The notes: generated by a model not told the origin, from the letters alone. A DNA stretch of 64,000 bases from Trematomus loennbergii (GCA_012861695.1 JAAOOA010000483.1:62001-126000), one strand, 5' to 3'; shown: positions 10,246-27,927, counted from the stretch's first letter. Made by a program: numbers and translations.

Positions 10246-13200
10246 CCAGTAACTGTCAGATAGGTTTTAGGTACAGACTCTCTCATTAATCAGTACATTT
10301 ACTTTTAGATACAGATCTATGGAAACGCCAGCTGGAGACGACTCCTGCTGCAAATCAGTCCTGACAATGTGGAATCACAGCCCCCGTAGGAGCAGTGAAA
10401 CATGAAGGGATCAGATTACTGTTACATCATTATGCATATCCATGTATGAGCTGATGCACTTAACAGGTCACTGCATGTGAGGAATATTACTCTGACGTTA
10501 ACATGGTGCTTTATGGGGAAACTATTGGCTTCTGATTTGGAACAACAATATTTATCGCACTGACAGGATTTGTTCGAATAAAAAGAAAAATGGATATGCT
10601 TATAATTTTTTAGCTATGTATGTTGGAAAATCTTATTAGGTCATTTAACAAAACTTTTGGAATAGATGCCAATTAACTTCAGAGAGCACTATTTGCTTCC
10701 AGTGCAAAAATATTTCACAAAAAGTGTGCAAGGAACTAGTGTCTCTTCAATTTCACAAGATGCATCATAGTTTCTTTGCTCAAACAAAGATGGCAGCCGG
10801 ATGAGTTATGTAATTCATGTAATTAAAAAGAAAATAGGAAAATAAATTCATGCATTTTTACCAAGATGGTTACCCCTACTCCCAGCCCTGAGCTCACATT
10901 ATACAGTGCATGCATTTGTAATTTTTGCGGTGTTACGTATTGAGAGCAGTTTTTTAATGAGTGCAACCAGAATGTTAACAAATAGTCAAAGTTAGATGAA
11001 TTGTATATATTAGTAGAAATATTTATTTGTGTTAATTCTTGTAGAAGAAACTGCCAGAAATTGTGTTTTCTTTAGACTTCACAAGTTCTTTTTGTCAATT
11101 GTAAAAAAACTTTCCAAGTTGGATTAACAAAAAGCTAGCAGACGGTGTGTTTTTTTAGGCTATGTTGCCCGTAAACTGAGGTATAAACATTATTATGTAA
11201 TCCCGGCACAATCACCTGTCACCTTCAGTAGTTACTGTATCTTTGTATGTATTGTAACTTTTTGAGGAGGACTTCAAAAACACGGTCAGGTCAAAGTCAT
11301 GCCTTCATTTAACAGCTGTTATTGCTTAAAGTAGACTGCAAAACAGGTGGGAAATTATTAATTGCAACTTATTTGCTGAAGATTTTAGCACCTTCTTTAC
11401 TTTGCAAGAAACTGTCATCTCTCATCATGAGGCTGAGCAGCAGTGGGCTGGCAGAGGTGAGACCTTGAGGTTATTGCAACTTAAACGACCGTAAAATCAA
11501 AACATTATGTGTCTGAACTGGAAAGAGTCGGTGTGTCCGTCGTTATCGGCCAAACAGGGACATGCTAATTCCACTGCTCCACACAGGTGAGCCTACAGAG
11601 CCTGCAGAGGATAAAGTCTCCTCTGAAATAGAGTGTGTCTGTGTGAGAGTTTAAACGAATGTGTGAAAGGAAAAGTGAGAACTTCAACACCTCAGTAATT
11701 ACTTCCACACAGAGAGAAGTTGAGCCGAGCTCCACTTCAGGGTGTGTTTGCTTTGGCGTTCTGCTGATGGGGCGCTGGTATCACACCTGATTCATGACTG
11801 GCTGCTTTGTCCAGGAGGAACTTCTTGTTGTCGTTGGCCGAACACCGAGTGCTCCTTGCTATCTCACACACAAGCACACATATGCACAAACCCAGAAAAC
11901 TTGTAAACAGTATTTGTGGATATTCATGCTTTTTATGCTCTCTTGGGGTTTGGTCTACACATGCACAGACGCACACAAAAACAAGTAAACACAAATAGCT
12001 TCAGCCAACCCTTCCAAACCAATACACGCACACAAATCAATTCAAGCACGGTATTTAAGGGTTTAGTATCACGCACACACACAGATGCAAAACATATGCA
12101 CATATGAAAACATAAAAATGATTTTGATGAGTTTGGTCTCCCTTTCCATCTCTCTCACACACAGACACACACAGACATAACCAGGCAAAAACCAGACAAC
12201 TATGCTCTTCTCAGGTTTGGTTTACAAAAGCATATCTGTGCGAGCATCACTGCTGCTCTGTGCGCTCGCTGATCCTTAACCAAGTGAACTTGAGGTCTCC
12301 AGTTTTATGGGTCAAATGGAGTCAGCTCCCGGAGGGGGGGGGGCGCTATGGGAGGTTCTCAAGACGACTTTAAAACACTTCAACTCCTATTTCAACGCTG
12401 CATGTCTTTGTCTCTTCTCCCTCACTTCTCCTGCCAAGTCTCTCGGACGGACCTCGAATCTCAACACGGAAAAAAAAAACCAGGAGAAAAAGGTGCGCGG
12501 GGCATTTCTATCTGGATCTTAATAATGGAGCAGACCAAACTGTCTGGGTTTATGAGAGATTTATAAGACAGTAAGCTCCTTCTGTGTGCTAGCCTTTAGT
12601 GTCAAGAAGATAGATAGTTTCATTATGCTGCTTCATTGTGTCCATGTGTGGGTACGGTGTGCCAGACCAGTACAGTCTGAAATATATGCGGGGAAACCGT
12701 TCTGGAGATCGATGGTGCTCATTGAGAAAATTAAAGCCTTCTGATAATTGTTAGAACATGTTTTATATGGTGGGGAAGCTAAAGACTTGGCCGAGTTTTC
12801 TTGAGATCACAGGGGCTTTGGTTTTTAGAACAGCTGAGGTTCAGACCAGGTTTCCTTAGGGGTTAAAAATGGGTTACAGGGAGAATTTGATACAGCAGTG
12901 GAGGTTGTTCAGACTTGAATCACCATTGCTGCATTGTTTGTAGCTCAACCTAGGTGGCAGGGCTGAGGATTGGACCCGGGGTCAGACAGTGAGCGGAGAG
13001 GCTCTGGGATTGGGCCAATTGGGGATGTGGCTCTGATCCAAATCCACCGCCTCTGTAGCAGCCGCAGCATGGATCATTATAAGATTTGTTTTAAAGAGTA
13101 ATGGTTAACCGCAATATGGCCCTGTTGCCTGAGAGCTGAATGGCCTCCTGGGTTTAGACAAGCTCGTGGATGTTTGTTGAGAGCTGGGAAGCCCCACGAG

Positions 13201-14059
13201 AAGCACATTGGGGGTTGGTTGCTTGATAAATCACAGGAGCTGCAGCCCACAAGGCCGGGCCGCCAGTCAAACTTCCAAAAGGCCTGCTGTGGAAACACTG
13301 GGAAACTTTGTGTGGAACCACACACCCACAGACAGTTACATACAGAGGCCTATTATCATGGCCTAATGAGTTTAATGGCAAAACACATTAATGCACACAC
13401 ACACATTTCCCAATGGTAATTCCTTTTGGGTTTAACAGTAATTTCATTAGCAGGTGTCCATTTTCAGGCCCCTCTGCTCTGCTGGGTTTGACAGAGCATC
13501 CATTTCAATTGGACTGAATGGACTCAGGTTATGAACGATACATTAGCAGCTCGCTCCAAACCTTTCGACTCAGAGAAGACATTTTTCTAATGATTAATTC
13601 CTCAGAATTTTCTGTTACACCGTGTTCCTACTACATCCATTAAGATGAGATCACAAGCCCTGGTGGGAGCCCAGGATTTGTCCACAGCTCTGGGATGATG
13701 GAGCTGGAGTTACCTCTTTGCATAAATATGATTAAGTGTGCAGTAATTCAAAACCACCGCATTGCTTTCATCATGAAGGTGACTTTTAAAACCCCGCAAC
13801 TTCAGTCGTTCCTGTTCCATTCATCTGTAAAGGCAGCATTGCCATTTACAGGAAGTTCTCTGCAATCAGAAATCTTACAATGTAATATTTAATAAAAAAA
13901 AACGTCTTCCTTTTTAAGTGGAGGTAAGCTGAATACAACTTTTCACTAAATTATTTAAAAATGTTATTTCCTTTTCCTTTAAAGTGACATGTTAGATTAT
14001 GCAAAGGGTAAAAAGCTGCTCTGCCTATTTATACATATTTTTTAATATGTTTGAGTTAT
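10246..14059. other. Intergenic, no gene recognised
   Basis: The sequence has mixed composition. Imperfect CA-rich patches occur at 11860-12180. No conserved protein word, tRNA or transposon end was recognised. Confidence 0.5.
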
Positions 14060-15659
14060 TTAAAGTGGACCTATCATGCTCAGTGGCGTTTTTATATGTA
14101 CAAAAGTGGTGGGGCACAAAAAACTTAGATGTCTATATATAAGCTTCTGCAGTGACGTGCAGTGAGGTTCATGGCTGGTGAGGCACTGGCACTGACTCTT
14201 CAGGTTTACAAATATTATATTTGACCTAAACCAAAATATAATATTATTTTCAAAAGCTTTTTTTGTCTGATGCTTCGATTAATTTTAAACAGACAGTTCA
14301 ACAAAAGGATACCCAAAAAATGTAATTTTATCATTTAAATATTGAATTGTTCTCTCTTAGTAAGATCCCATTTTCAATAAAATGGCGGTCTTACCTTGAC
14401 TTGAAGATGAAGTCCATTTGCCTATCCTTCTGGACAAACATTTCTATTACTTTTTTGTAAAAGTCCTCCTTATGTTCTTGTAGTTTCAAAAGTCTATCAT
14501 AAAAAAATTATAAAAGTAGGGTAGACATGTGGATGTTATCCGGCTAATCAAAACGTGCATTTATCTAACAGGTACGTTTCCCACAGATCTTATTTCGAGC
14601 TATTTTCTAAAATCCTCTGGAGAAATCTCATTGCTTTTTGTGCTTACTTCCTGGTTTTAGGACGCGCCACTGCAGCTCTCTCGTCTCCTCTTCACACACA
14701 CCACACTTTTCGCGGCACACGTACTTACAGCCAATCAGCTCTGAATGATTTGAGATGACGTATGGTGGGGATGGTAGCTCCGTGCCCCTCTGGTCATTAT
14801 TTTTTTGCCACACACATTTCATTACAAAATACTCTGAGCATGCGCAGTGAAGTTTTTACAGTCACCGTTGACTTCACAGCGAGAGGAAGGGGCATAATCA
14901 GGTTTTGTCCCACATGGCTCTAAACAGCTCAATAGGCACACACTGTGACTGTAGACACACTAATTAGAAGAACACAGACTTAAACAGCAATGTACAGACG
15001 AATCAGATGATTAAACATGATCTTAAAATATATTTTATATTTTCTTTAATTTATTTTTTTGCATTTTTGTAATCATTATTTGTAATACTTTCTGCTGACA
15101 CTAGGTGGGGCTGTGCCCCACCTGCCCCTAATGACCAGTCGCCACTGATCATGCTATATTTGAATAATATATTGTAGGGCCATACCTATATAAAACATGC
15201 CTGTGAAGTTTTTTTTTCAAAATACCAAACAGATAGCATTTTAGCCATGCCTCATTTCGCTCTAATTGCTCTTTTCCAGCCCTGTTTTTGCAAGGGCTGA
15301 TTCTGTGAGAAGTCTTCTTCGCTGCTTTTGTGGCAGACTACAGCGCCACTTACAGGCCTGGCATATGTACTACAGCGTCTCCAGCGCTTTCGAGCGGCAA
15401 TGGCCGTGGCCCTGGCCCAACCCCCCCATTCCCCCGATAGGTGGAGCGTTGCCCATATAGGCGCAGCTCCCTGTTTCTGACGTCAGAACAATTTCAAATC
15501 TGTATCAGCTCCGTTGCAGCCCCGTTTTTAGAGATTTGGGTATGGAGGAAAAGAGAGGGTTGTGTTTCTGACACTTGGTGAGTTCCCTGACACACCGGGG
15601 CCACATATTCATGTATAAAAGACGTACAAAAGTGCATTTTGCATGATAGGTCCCCTTAA
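14060..15659 (-). mobile_element. TTAA MITE, family A, split by a hAT insertion
   Basis: TTAA at 14060-14063 and 15656-15659 bounds inverted ends agtggacctatcatgct and gcatgataggtcccct. The body is the reverse complement of the copy at 17480-17970. A 1067-bp element interrupts it only 17 bases inside the left end. Without the insert and the duplicated target, the MITE is about 525 bp. Confidence 0.9.
14081..15147. mobile_element. hAT-type non-autonomous transposon inside the family A MITE
   Basis: The ends are CAGTGGCG and CGCCACTG. The flanks are a perfect 8-bp duplication ATCATGCT (14073-14080 and 15148-15155), and removing the insert plus one copy restores the MITE end. The 8-bp duplication and CAGTG ends indicate hAT. 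It has no transposase. Confidence 0.92.
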
Positions 15660-17479
15660 ACCTATACAGATTATTAACTTTTTTTCAGTAGTTTCAATGA
15701 AGACTGGCTTCTTAAAAAACTTTTATTTTGGTCGTTAAAATACATTAATACAATTTCTATTTGCCACATTTTTTAAATACATGTTATACCAAACATAGTC
15801 AGATGTCCTTTTGGTACCTTATCAACTGTTTGATGATAACTCCCTATAGCAGATTCTCACAGATTTCCTTCCTCAACACAACATCAAATCCTCTTACTGT
15901 AATTCCTCTTCTCTTTTTCCCTCTCACTCACTCTCCATCAGTCCCTACATCTTTCTTTCTTCTTTCCCTCTCATTGTCACATAGCAACGAATAAAGCCAA
16001 GACAAACAGGAACTCTGAGATTATTCAGTCATTTTAATCAACATCATCTTCACTTTCCTTCCTCAAATGAGGTCTGGCTTCGGAAATGTTTCCACAGAAC
16101 GGTCGAGTCTCCGTCAGGGCTTACGTTGGGATTAGAGCTCAAATTACTGACTCTGTGGCTCATTTACTCTCTGAATCCACAGTCTTCAAAACAAAAGTTG
16201 CATGCGGACATGTCCAGTGATATGATAATAGCATGAAATGTGAAACACATTTCAAGAGAGAGACTCTTTCCAGCGCTGCGGAGAGGCTTTCATGTGTAGC
16301 GTTTGATGTTACATCACATAGAGGATGTGAGAGGCAGGAGCAGAGACAAAAGTGAAGATGATCTGAACCTCGAGTGAACGGTTTGTAAAGGCAGAGAAGC
16401 CCTGGCCACTGTGTAGGATACAGTACAAAGTAAAGATTTATCCGGGTAAAACAAGCACTGAGTAGTGAACAGTTGGCAGTATTATAGTACAACAATTAAT
16501 AAGCCAAGTGGTTGTCATAAGTGACACCATTTGCATTTTTTTAGGCCGAAATGAGGACAGAATAATAAAACAAATGCCAAATGAATATCATTTTGGACAG
16601 AGAAGTGATTAATGATACTGAATTCTTTCTATTTTTATCTACGAGTGACCTGTAAATCTGCACAAATTTTCCCTGTGTTTAAACTCACAAGGAAAAAGTT
16701 AAGAGATTTAATAATAACAAAAGAAGACAACTGAATAAACAAATATCGCCACAAAACAGTGAGTGTTATTTAACTAAAGTCTAAATATCTGTTCCACATG
16801 AGGTTCTCACCACCGACTTCACAACAGGAGACTCATCTTGATCTATGATGTTGCAAAATATTGAGTTTTTTATCGCTCTGTAAGCAGTGTAAGAGGTTCG
16901 CAGCCGAAGTTTCCCATCTATTGTTAGCTCCCTCTTCTGTCTGCAAAAACACATGATTTACAACATGCCTCGTAGTTTACAGTCTCCTGAGACATTATCA
17001 CTGTAAGCTTGCTAAGACACTGCTGGCTGACTCCAGTTATGACCGGCAACAGCCTCATACAAACAAAAATGTTTCACAAGCTCGCTCAGGAGATGAGGGG
17101 GAGCATCAAGATATATTGTGCTGATCAGAAGCAGTGTGATGCAGGACAGCATTGTTGTACTTTGTTATGAGAGTACATTAAAAAAACTGTGTAGTTTGTA
17201 TAACGTAGTACTTACAGTGGTTACAATACCACCAGTTTCAGCAATGATGTAGAAAAGACTGCAGCCATGCTAGCTGCACTGTAAGACTCTTCTATGCTGC
17301 AGTCCCATCATATGAGATGGTTTGTAGAAAAGGGAAGGATTCCCAGGCCACTTAAGGCAGTTTGAGAGGGTTATTGAATAATAACAGAGTTGGTCACCAG
17401 ATCCATTAAAACACAGAAAACAAGGGTCAGATCATGCCTTACGTAATACGCCCATGCATGTTCTGTTTTCAGGCCTCTC
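15660..17479. other. Intergenic, no gene recognised
   Basis: This is AT-rich sequence between two inverted family A MITEs. There are no conserved coding words and no recognised repeat. Confidence 0.5.
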
Positions 17480-17970
17480 TTAAAGGGGACCTATCATGCT
17501 AAATGCACTTTTGTACGTCTTTTATACATGAATATGTGTTCCCGGTGTTCCAGGGAACTCACCAAGTGTCAGAAAACACAACCCTCTATTTTCCTCCATA
17601 CCCAAATCTCTAAAAAAGGGGCTGCAACGGATCTGATAAAAACTGATCCAGATTTGAACACTGTCCTGACGTCAGGACGGTGGCGCTACGGCTATTGGGC
17701 CAACTCCACCAATCAGGAGGAGACAGCCACGGCCATTGCCGTTGAAAGCGCTGGAGACGCTGTAGTACATATGCCAGGCCTGTAGATGGTGCTGTTCCGC
17801 CCTTATCTGCCCTTACACAAACAGAGCTAAAAAATGTCAAATTGAGCAAAATGAGGCATGGCTAAAATGCATGATCTGTTTGGTATTTAAAAAAAAAAGT
17901 ATAAATATGCCTTATATAGGTATGGTCCTACACTATATTATTCAAATATAGCATGATAGGTCCACTTTAA
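17480..17970 (+). mobile_element. Complete TTAA MITE, family A
   Basis: TTAA at 17480-17483 and 17967-17970 bounds a 491-bp element. The 17-bp ends aggggacctatcatgct and agcatgataggtccact differ at one position when inverted. It is non-coding and is the best reference copy of the family in this window. Confidence 0.9.
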
Positions 17971-19497
17971 ATTATTAATGACTTATTTAGTCAAACATAT
18001 GGGAGCTTCCCATTCATAACTGCGACTTAATAAACGACATGAGTGCTTTATACAAAAAATATTAATCACAATAAACCTAATATGATGGATATAGGAAAAG
18101 TAGTTTTAAAACTAGAAGCAAATGTAATTCATTATCACATGATAACACTGGCTAACATATAAATAAGGCTGATGTGAATGTCATACACCATTGTATTGGA
18201 TAAACAGCCTTTTTAAAGCTGATAATGGTGCAAAATAATTAAATTCAATCAATTCAGTAGTTTTCGAGATATTTGAGTCAGAATTTGATCAACTGAAAGA
18301 CAGACTAACATTTCGCCGTTGTCAATTTGACTGACTGCATGACTGATTTTAAATCGTTAAAATATTCTATATTCGGTGTACTCGACTGCATGAAAGCGAG
18401 GATAGGATAGCGTGGATACAGGAAGGGCAAAGATGAAATGGCAACAAATTAGGCGTGAGGAGGTTTAGGGAAAGTTACGAGGAACAAAAATGTCCTGCAT
18501 GCTCAAATTACTTTGTAAATGCTACTCTGTCAACTTCATTTGAGCAACTACAGCACCCAAACAGAACACAGTTATCTCTGGGCGTTTGCTGTGAGGTGAG
18601 TGAGTGGACCTTACATTGGCTCCGATGTGACTTTCAATCATGGTGGCGTGCTTCGACCCAGCAGACTGCGCTACGCTCAGCTCCGGCTCATAAATCAACC
18701 GACTGTCTCACTTAGCCGGCTGCAGAGTTCTGAACTCCCGGGAGTCTAATGTATGATTTAACCCTCTGCAGTCAGGCCAGGCTGCCCTCACCAGGCCTCT
18801 GTATACAGGGTCACTGCTAGAGTTTCTGTTTGTAATAACCCTCATATCTGTGCTGCACAAGGCTCTTCGGTATACTCACCAAGTAAATTCAACATGCATG
18901 GAGAATATCAAAAAGTTGGATCAAACTGTCCTTTGCTCTAAATATGCAAAGACCAAGACTGGTAACATAAACATAACTCCTACAGTTAATTAGCATTGGC
19001 ATTTTCTATATGAGCATGTTACTGTAACATGCTAAATATAGCATTTAGCTTAAAGTACCACTGTGTGTACAGTCTCACTGAGCAACAACTTTTTAATCAC
19101 ACTTTTTGCAACAACCACAGCCTCAAAACTATCACCTTCCCTTTAGCCTCAGCTGTAGGCTACTTTGCAGGAATGAGCAAATGTTAGCTTGTAAATATGA
19201 ACAAAATATATAAGATTGGTAACATGGAGACTGTGTTGCATTGTCATTGTACGCAAGTTAGCATGCTAAAGATAGCATTTAGCTCAAAGCACGACTCAGC
19301 CTTAGAACAGTCTCACAGAGAATAGCTGGTACCTTTCTAGTCTTGATGAAAATAAAGTAAATATTCAAACCAGCATTTGATGAGGTATCACTGAATCAAG
19401 TCCAGTTTCTCTGTCCACATCAAACCTATCACAAATTATTTAGCGCAAATGCTAGGTTACACTAGGCCTAAATACATGTCTACTATGCATGTTTATA
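17971..19497. other. Intergenic with a dispersed repeat pair
   Basis: No gene was seen. Two diverged copies of a gcatgctaaagatagcattt-type sequence, followed by agctcaaagca and acagtctcac, lie at 19028-19085 and 19262-19325, about 234 bases apart. Confidence 0.5.
19028..19325 (+). repeat. Two-copy diverged tandem repeat
   Basis: The matched words are acatgctaaatatagcattt and gcatgctaaagatagcattt, each followed by agct-aaag and acagtctcac. This motif is widespread in fish repeat DNA. Confidence 0.6.
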
Positions 19498-19505
19498 CTG
19501 TACAG

Positions 19506-19754
19506 CAGCGGTTCCCAACCTGTGGGCCGCGGAAGGCATTGCAAGTGGGCCGCCAAATAATTTGCAAAACATTATGATTTGTGTGGACATTTTTTTTTTA
19601 TTTGAACCTCTTTTTCTTTCTTGATCCTCCTTAGCAACGGTCATTACAGTCCTTGACAGCGGTCTGTACTCCGTATTGTTTATGGTTGAATGTGGGCCGC
19701 ACATTTTTTTTATTCTTATGTGGGCCCTGAGTTGAAAAAGGTTGGGAACCGCTG
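19506..19754. mobile_element. Small hAT MITE with perfect target duplication
   Basis: The ends CAGCGGTTCCCAACC and GGTTGGGAACCGCTG are perfect 15-bp inverted repeats. The 8-bp duplication CTGTACAG flanks both sides (19498-19505 and 19755-19762). The element is 249 bp and has no coding capacity. The target sequence is itself a palindrome. Confidence 0.93.
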
Positions 19755-20257
19755 CTGTACAGTACATCCACTGCATCTGTATTGCTTCTACTGTATTATC
19801 GGCCTCCCTACAGAGCATTAGGCTCCCAGCCTGCCCTCCGCTGGGAGCTGAGCATCAGAGCTCTGTCAGATTGAGGCTGTAATTCATCTTCTATGAGGCC
19901 AGGTGGAGACTAGCGGCTGTCATCGTGATGTTATTGATGGGTTGCAGTCGAGCCACGAGGAACTGAGCTATGCGGCCTGGTTTGCTAAAAGAGTGTACTC
20001 TGGGGAAGCCTTGACTCTATGAGATGATAATACTTTGGGAACCAATCAAAGGCCTCACCACATGTACATGAGTATTTTGTAACAAAGGTTTTTCCTCTTG
20101 TTTGACAAGAAACATGGCGCATCTGTTCCTCAATAAAGAAGAACAACAACCAAAGTGTATGTGTAAACATGACAATCTTGCACTAATGTACATTTCCCAA
20201 ACATATTGAAGTGACTGTTATTTTGTATATTGATTGTTGTGCTTTTTTAAAGTCTTA

Positions 20258-20568
20258 CGGCGGTCCACACGGCGGCGTGCGTTGAAGCTTCAACGCTTCT
20301 GCCCATTCACTTTGAATGGGGTGACTTCACGCTTTGCCGAACTGCATTGTGGTTCCGTCGCTTCGCTTTGCTCACGTTGCTCGCTTCAAAAGTTGAGCAA
20401 TGTTCAACTTTTGAAGCTTCGACGGAAGCGTCAGCCAATCAAATCATATGCCAGTACAAGCTCTAGCCAATCAAACCGCGTGCGGGAGATTCATGTGATT
20501 GGTTGTTGGTCGAGTTTCCGACACGCCCACCGGCAAGCTTCAACGCATGCCGCCATGTGGACGCTGCG
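20258..20568. mobile_element. Harbinger-like MITE
   Basis: Imperfect inverted ends of about 30 bp (cggcggtccacacggcggc and, inverted, cgcagcgtccacatggcgg) are flanked by TTA on both sides (20255-20257 and 20569-20571). A 3-bp TTA target fits PIF/Harbinger. The class is inferred from ends and target only. Confidence 0.75.
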
Positions 20569-20571
20569 TTA

Positions 20572-24324
<3,753 letters not shown>

Positions 24325-24655
24325 CAGAGCCGGCCAGCTAACCAATCAGAGCAGACTGGGCTCTGGTTTCAGACAGAGGGTGAAAAGAGGTGCTGCAGTA
24401 CAGGCAGTATGAGACAAATAAAGAGCACAAAATACAAATAGCCGTAGCGCCACCATCCTGACGTCAGGACAGTGTTCAAATCTGGATCAGTTTTGATCAG
24501 ATCCGTTGCAGCCCCTTTTTTAGAGATTTGGGTATGGAGGAAAATAGAGAGGGTTGTGTTTTCTGACACTTGGTGAGTTCCCTGGAACACCGGGGACACA
24601 TATTCATGTATAAAAGACGTACAAAAGTGCATTTTACATGATAGGTCCCCTTTAA
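24325..24655 (-). mobile_element. Chimeric TTAA MITE: family B body joined to family A end
   Basis: 24325-24430 is reverse-complement family B (accaatcagagcagactggg, tttcagacagagggtga, cagtatgaga). From about 24440 to the TTAA at 24652-24655 it is reverse-complement family A (ggatcagttttgatcag, cacttggtgagttccctgg, acatgataggtcccct). The two parts abut without other sequence. The outer family B end is missing. Confidence 0.8.
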
Positions 24656-25403
24656 GTCATTGTAAGCTAAAGTATTGCAGCTGCTGCTATAGAGAAAAAG
24701 CTGTTTTTATTGTCTTATTTTCTGTGATGCTATTTCAAACATTTTCATTACCTCAAATCGCTCCAAATCTGCCTCTGATCCAAACTTAACTACCTTCATC
24801 ACTCAATTAAAATAATAGCCAATGTAACTCAGGTCAATGTTACCTTATCCTTACATCACCCCAAAACAATGAGACAAAAAAGATCTGAGACACAACTTCC
24901 AGAAAAACAACCCTCACCATGGCCCCTGTCACTTTATCTCTTCCTCTCATCTATTCCCCTCTTGCTTTTGCTCTTTCCTGATGAAGACAGATAGCCATCC
25001 TACATGTGTCGACACGCCACAGGGGACGTCACTGCAGAGAGCGTGGAGAAAACAACTTAATACAGACCTGTTGTTACTAAACACCATCTTAATCTGTGTT
25101 TACTTCATCTACAAACACTGGGTCAAAGTCTCAGCACAAACCAAACACATTCAAAGTCAGACTGGTTAATTAACTCCTTCTTATGTCTGCCTGTGCTATG
25201 TGTGATTTGACTTAAACAGATTCATTTTGGACCCCCTTCTGACATTCTTTGACATATTGCACCCCTAAAATTACCTTCCGAAAAAGGAAACCTCAATAAC
25301 ATTTAACCAGAACCTCTGTCAATATTATTCTTCGACAACTTCAAAGCGGGGGAGAGGATATTGGAGCCCGAGCAAGAGACCAGAGGAGATAGTGAGTGAG
25401 TGA

Positions 25404-25461
<58 letters not shown>

Positions 25462-27927
25462 TTCAGTGTGGCCTTTTCAGTCAGTCTGACAGTCTCTGAA
25501 GTACAGCTGCCTAAAGCCATGAGCCACTCCTTCATATCCATCGTATTCACATTTTCTTTGAAGCTCTATCTATCTCCCTACCTTTGTCCACACTGTGCAA
25601 AACCCCAATTCCTCCTCACACCACTAGGGGTCCCTGTGCACATAATAAACAAAACACTTCCAGCCTCAGTAACCACTATCTCTGTCACATTTCCCTTTTC
25701 ATGTAGCAGTAATAGAAGTAGCACCTCTCTCATTACAGACATTAATGATGCTCAGTGAATGTTGAGGTTTTGTGGCAGGACTTCTGCACAACATCAGACG
25801 GACATACAGCAGTGAAGGACAAGTAGACACAGGATCCTAAGAGCTTCAGGGCCACAACAATTAAGAGGGTCTCTTTTCCCTCGTCCTCACCTCCCATAAT
25901 GGCTACAACCTGTACGAGGGAACGCCAAATGAAAGTGTTGGAACGCATCAGTATCGGCAGTTGCAGATACACTTTTTGAAGATCGGGTTCTCTAAATGTC
26001 TCTCTGTAACGCCTCCCCAGATGTGCGTCCTGTAGGTGGATGTTTCTGCGGTCTGCTAACAGAACATTAACTTTTAAGTCTTCTTTCGTCCCCGGCTATA
26101 TGTGCACTATGCTGTAAGCGCTGGCTCCCGTCCAGGAATCTCCTGCAGCCAGCCGCTCATAAGCCCCTCTCCTAACCGGCCAAGAATGTGGAAAAGCTCC
26201 TTCAAAGAGAAGCCCAGTGCAAGGTGTGGTTAAAGCAAGTACCTGAGTCCACAGGTGGCCTTAAGAGAGCAGATGAAACCCCTGAAATCCCACACCTGTC
26301 CCAGAGAGAGGAGAGGAAACGAGGGTACAAAGATGGGATTAGATGGTGCTTTTGCTATCAAAAAACATCTGAGGCTAGCTATTGTTCAGATGTGTAAAAA
26401 AACCAAGAAATATTGACTCTTCAGCCTTTCAGATTCCCAGAGCTTGATGAATGGTGCCCAAAAAAAAGTCAAAGGGTCAAAGGGCAGGAGTGTCAGAGTT
26501 TTTACAACGTGAAACTGTGTTAAAAGACAAGCTGATCAAAGACCCTCAGCAGAAACGCCCCAATCTGCCTCTTCTGAGCGGAGAATACAATGAGCGTACA
26601 GGGACGGTGCAACAAAGCCGCCCAGTAACAGGAGTGAGGTGGAGTGGTGAGAAGAGGAGTGGGGAACATGGCTGAGGACAAAGAGCTGCTTGTCCAGGGT
26701 CTGTCTGCCGTCAGTCTGCAGGGAGGGGCCCGGTGCCACTTGTTTGAGGGGTCTCCATGATAAATGTCCCACTACTTGACTCCGTCACATGTCTGCCACT
26801 TGGACAATAACTGAGGTCATGGCGGAGTAGTGGAGCGTTGACATGGTGGCCTGCAGCGAGAGGGGCCACTTTCTCTCAACACCAGCGCTTATTTCAGATC
26901 CGCCCGCTCCACATCATGACTAATATGTCTTAAGAAGAGTGCTGGAGTGAAAAATAAATAAAACACTTCTCACAGTTGTCTTTACTTGGACCTGTTTATT
27001 TGTGGACATTAATCATGCGTATAAGGGCTCATGCTCTCAGAGCCTCATACACATGTACTGCTGCAGGGTTGTCAAACAGAGAAGGACAGAGATAGATGTT
27101 ATCCTCATGGAGAGGAAGCACATGACAACATGTGAAATATTGCTCATTTACATCTTTGGAATGACTCTGTTGAAAAGAAAACAAACAACTCTGCTCATGT
27201 TTATGCCACCTGGATCTTCTTGTGACAGTTTTTTGGAAGGAACGAGCTTCAGCGGCAGCATTATACACTGTAGAAATTGTTACTTAGCTAAACATTTCAA
27301 ATATTGAGGCAAAAGTTTCAAAGCATGTTCGGGAGTCGGTTGACCTTCTGCATATTTTGAGTTTGAGTGGTTTGCCTGGATATTTTAGGGGAATATCGCT
27401 CAATGCACAGTGGTGATAATAATGCGAAAAAACACAATGAAAATGCAGAGAAATCAGACTTCTCAAACATTTTGGACCTAATAAAAAAAAAAGGTAAAAA
27501 AACTATAATAATAATTAAAAATAATTATAATATGTTTTATTAATATAAGTATGATCACTGTTATTATATTAAGAATAATAATACAAATAAGTATTGCTAT
27601 TATAATAATAACACGAAATTATACATACAAATAATAAGTATTAATATATTATTATAATTATAAATACCAGTATAGGCTAAACATGTCCCGTCTAAATGAA
27701 TAAATTGCTTAATCTGTTTAATTGTTAACCATGGGAATATGAAATAATTCAACTAAACAGAAAAAAAAGGTTCATATGCTTTCATTATTATTTAAATGAT
27801 AGCACTGCTGACGATACAGCAACACTCATTCAGCTCTGCTCTCTGGTCGGGTCTCTCTGGGGGGTATAATCACGCAAACCTGTCATCCCTCTCTCAACCT
27901 GCGCTCCCTCCTCTTAAAAGAAGCAGT
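24656..27927. other. Intergenic upstream of TIKI gene
   Basis: No gene was seen. The region contains a GT tract (25390-25457) and an AT-rich low-complexity block of (aataat)-type sequence at 27480-27680. Confidence 0.5.
25390..25457 (+). repeat. (GAGT)n then (GT)n microsatellite
   Basis: Four to five gtga units lead into a pure GT run. Confidence 0.95.
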
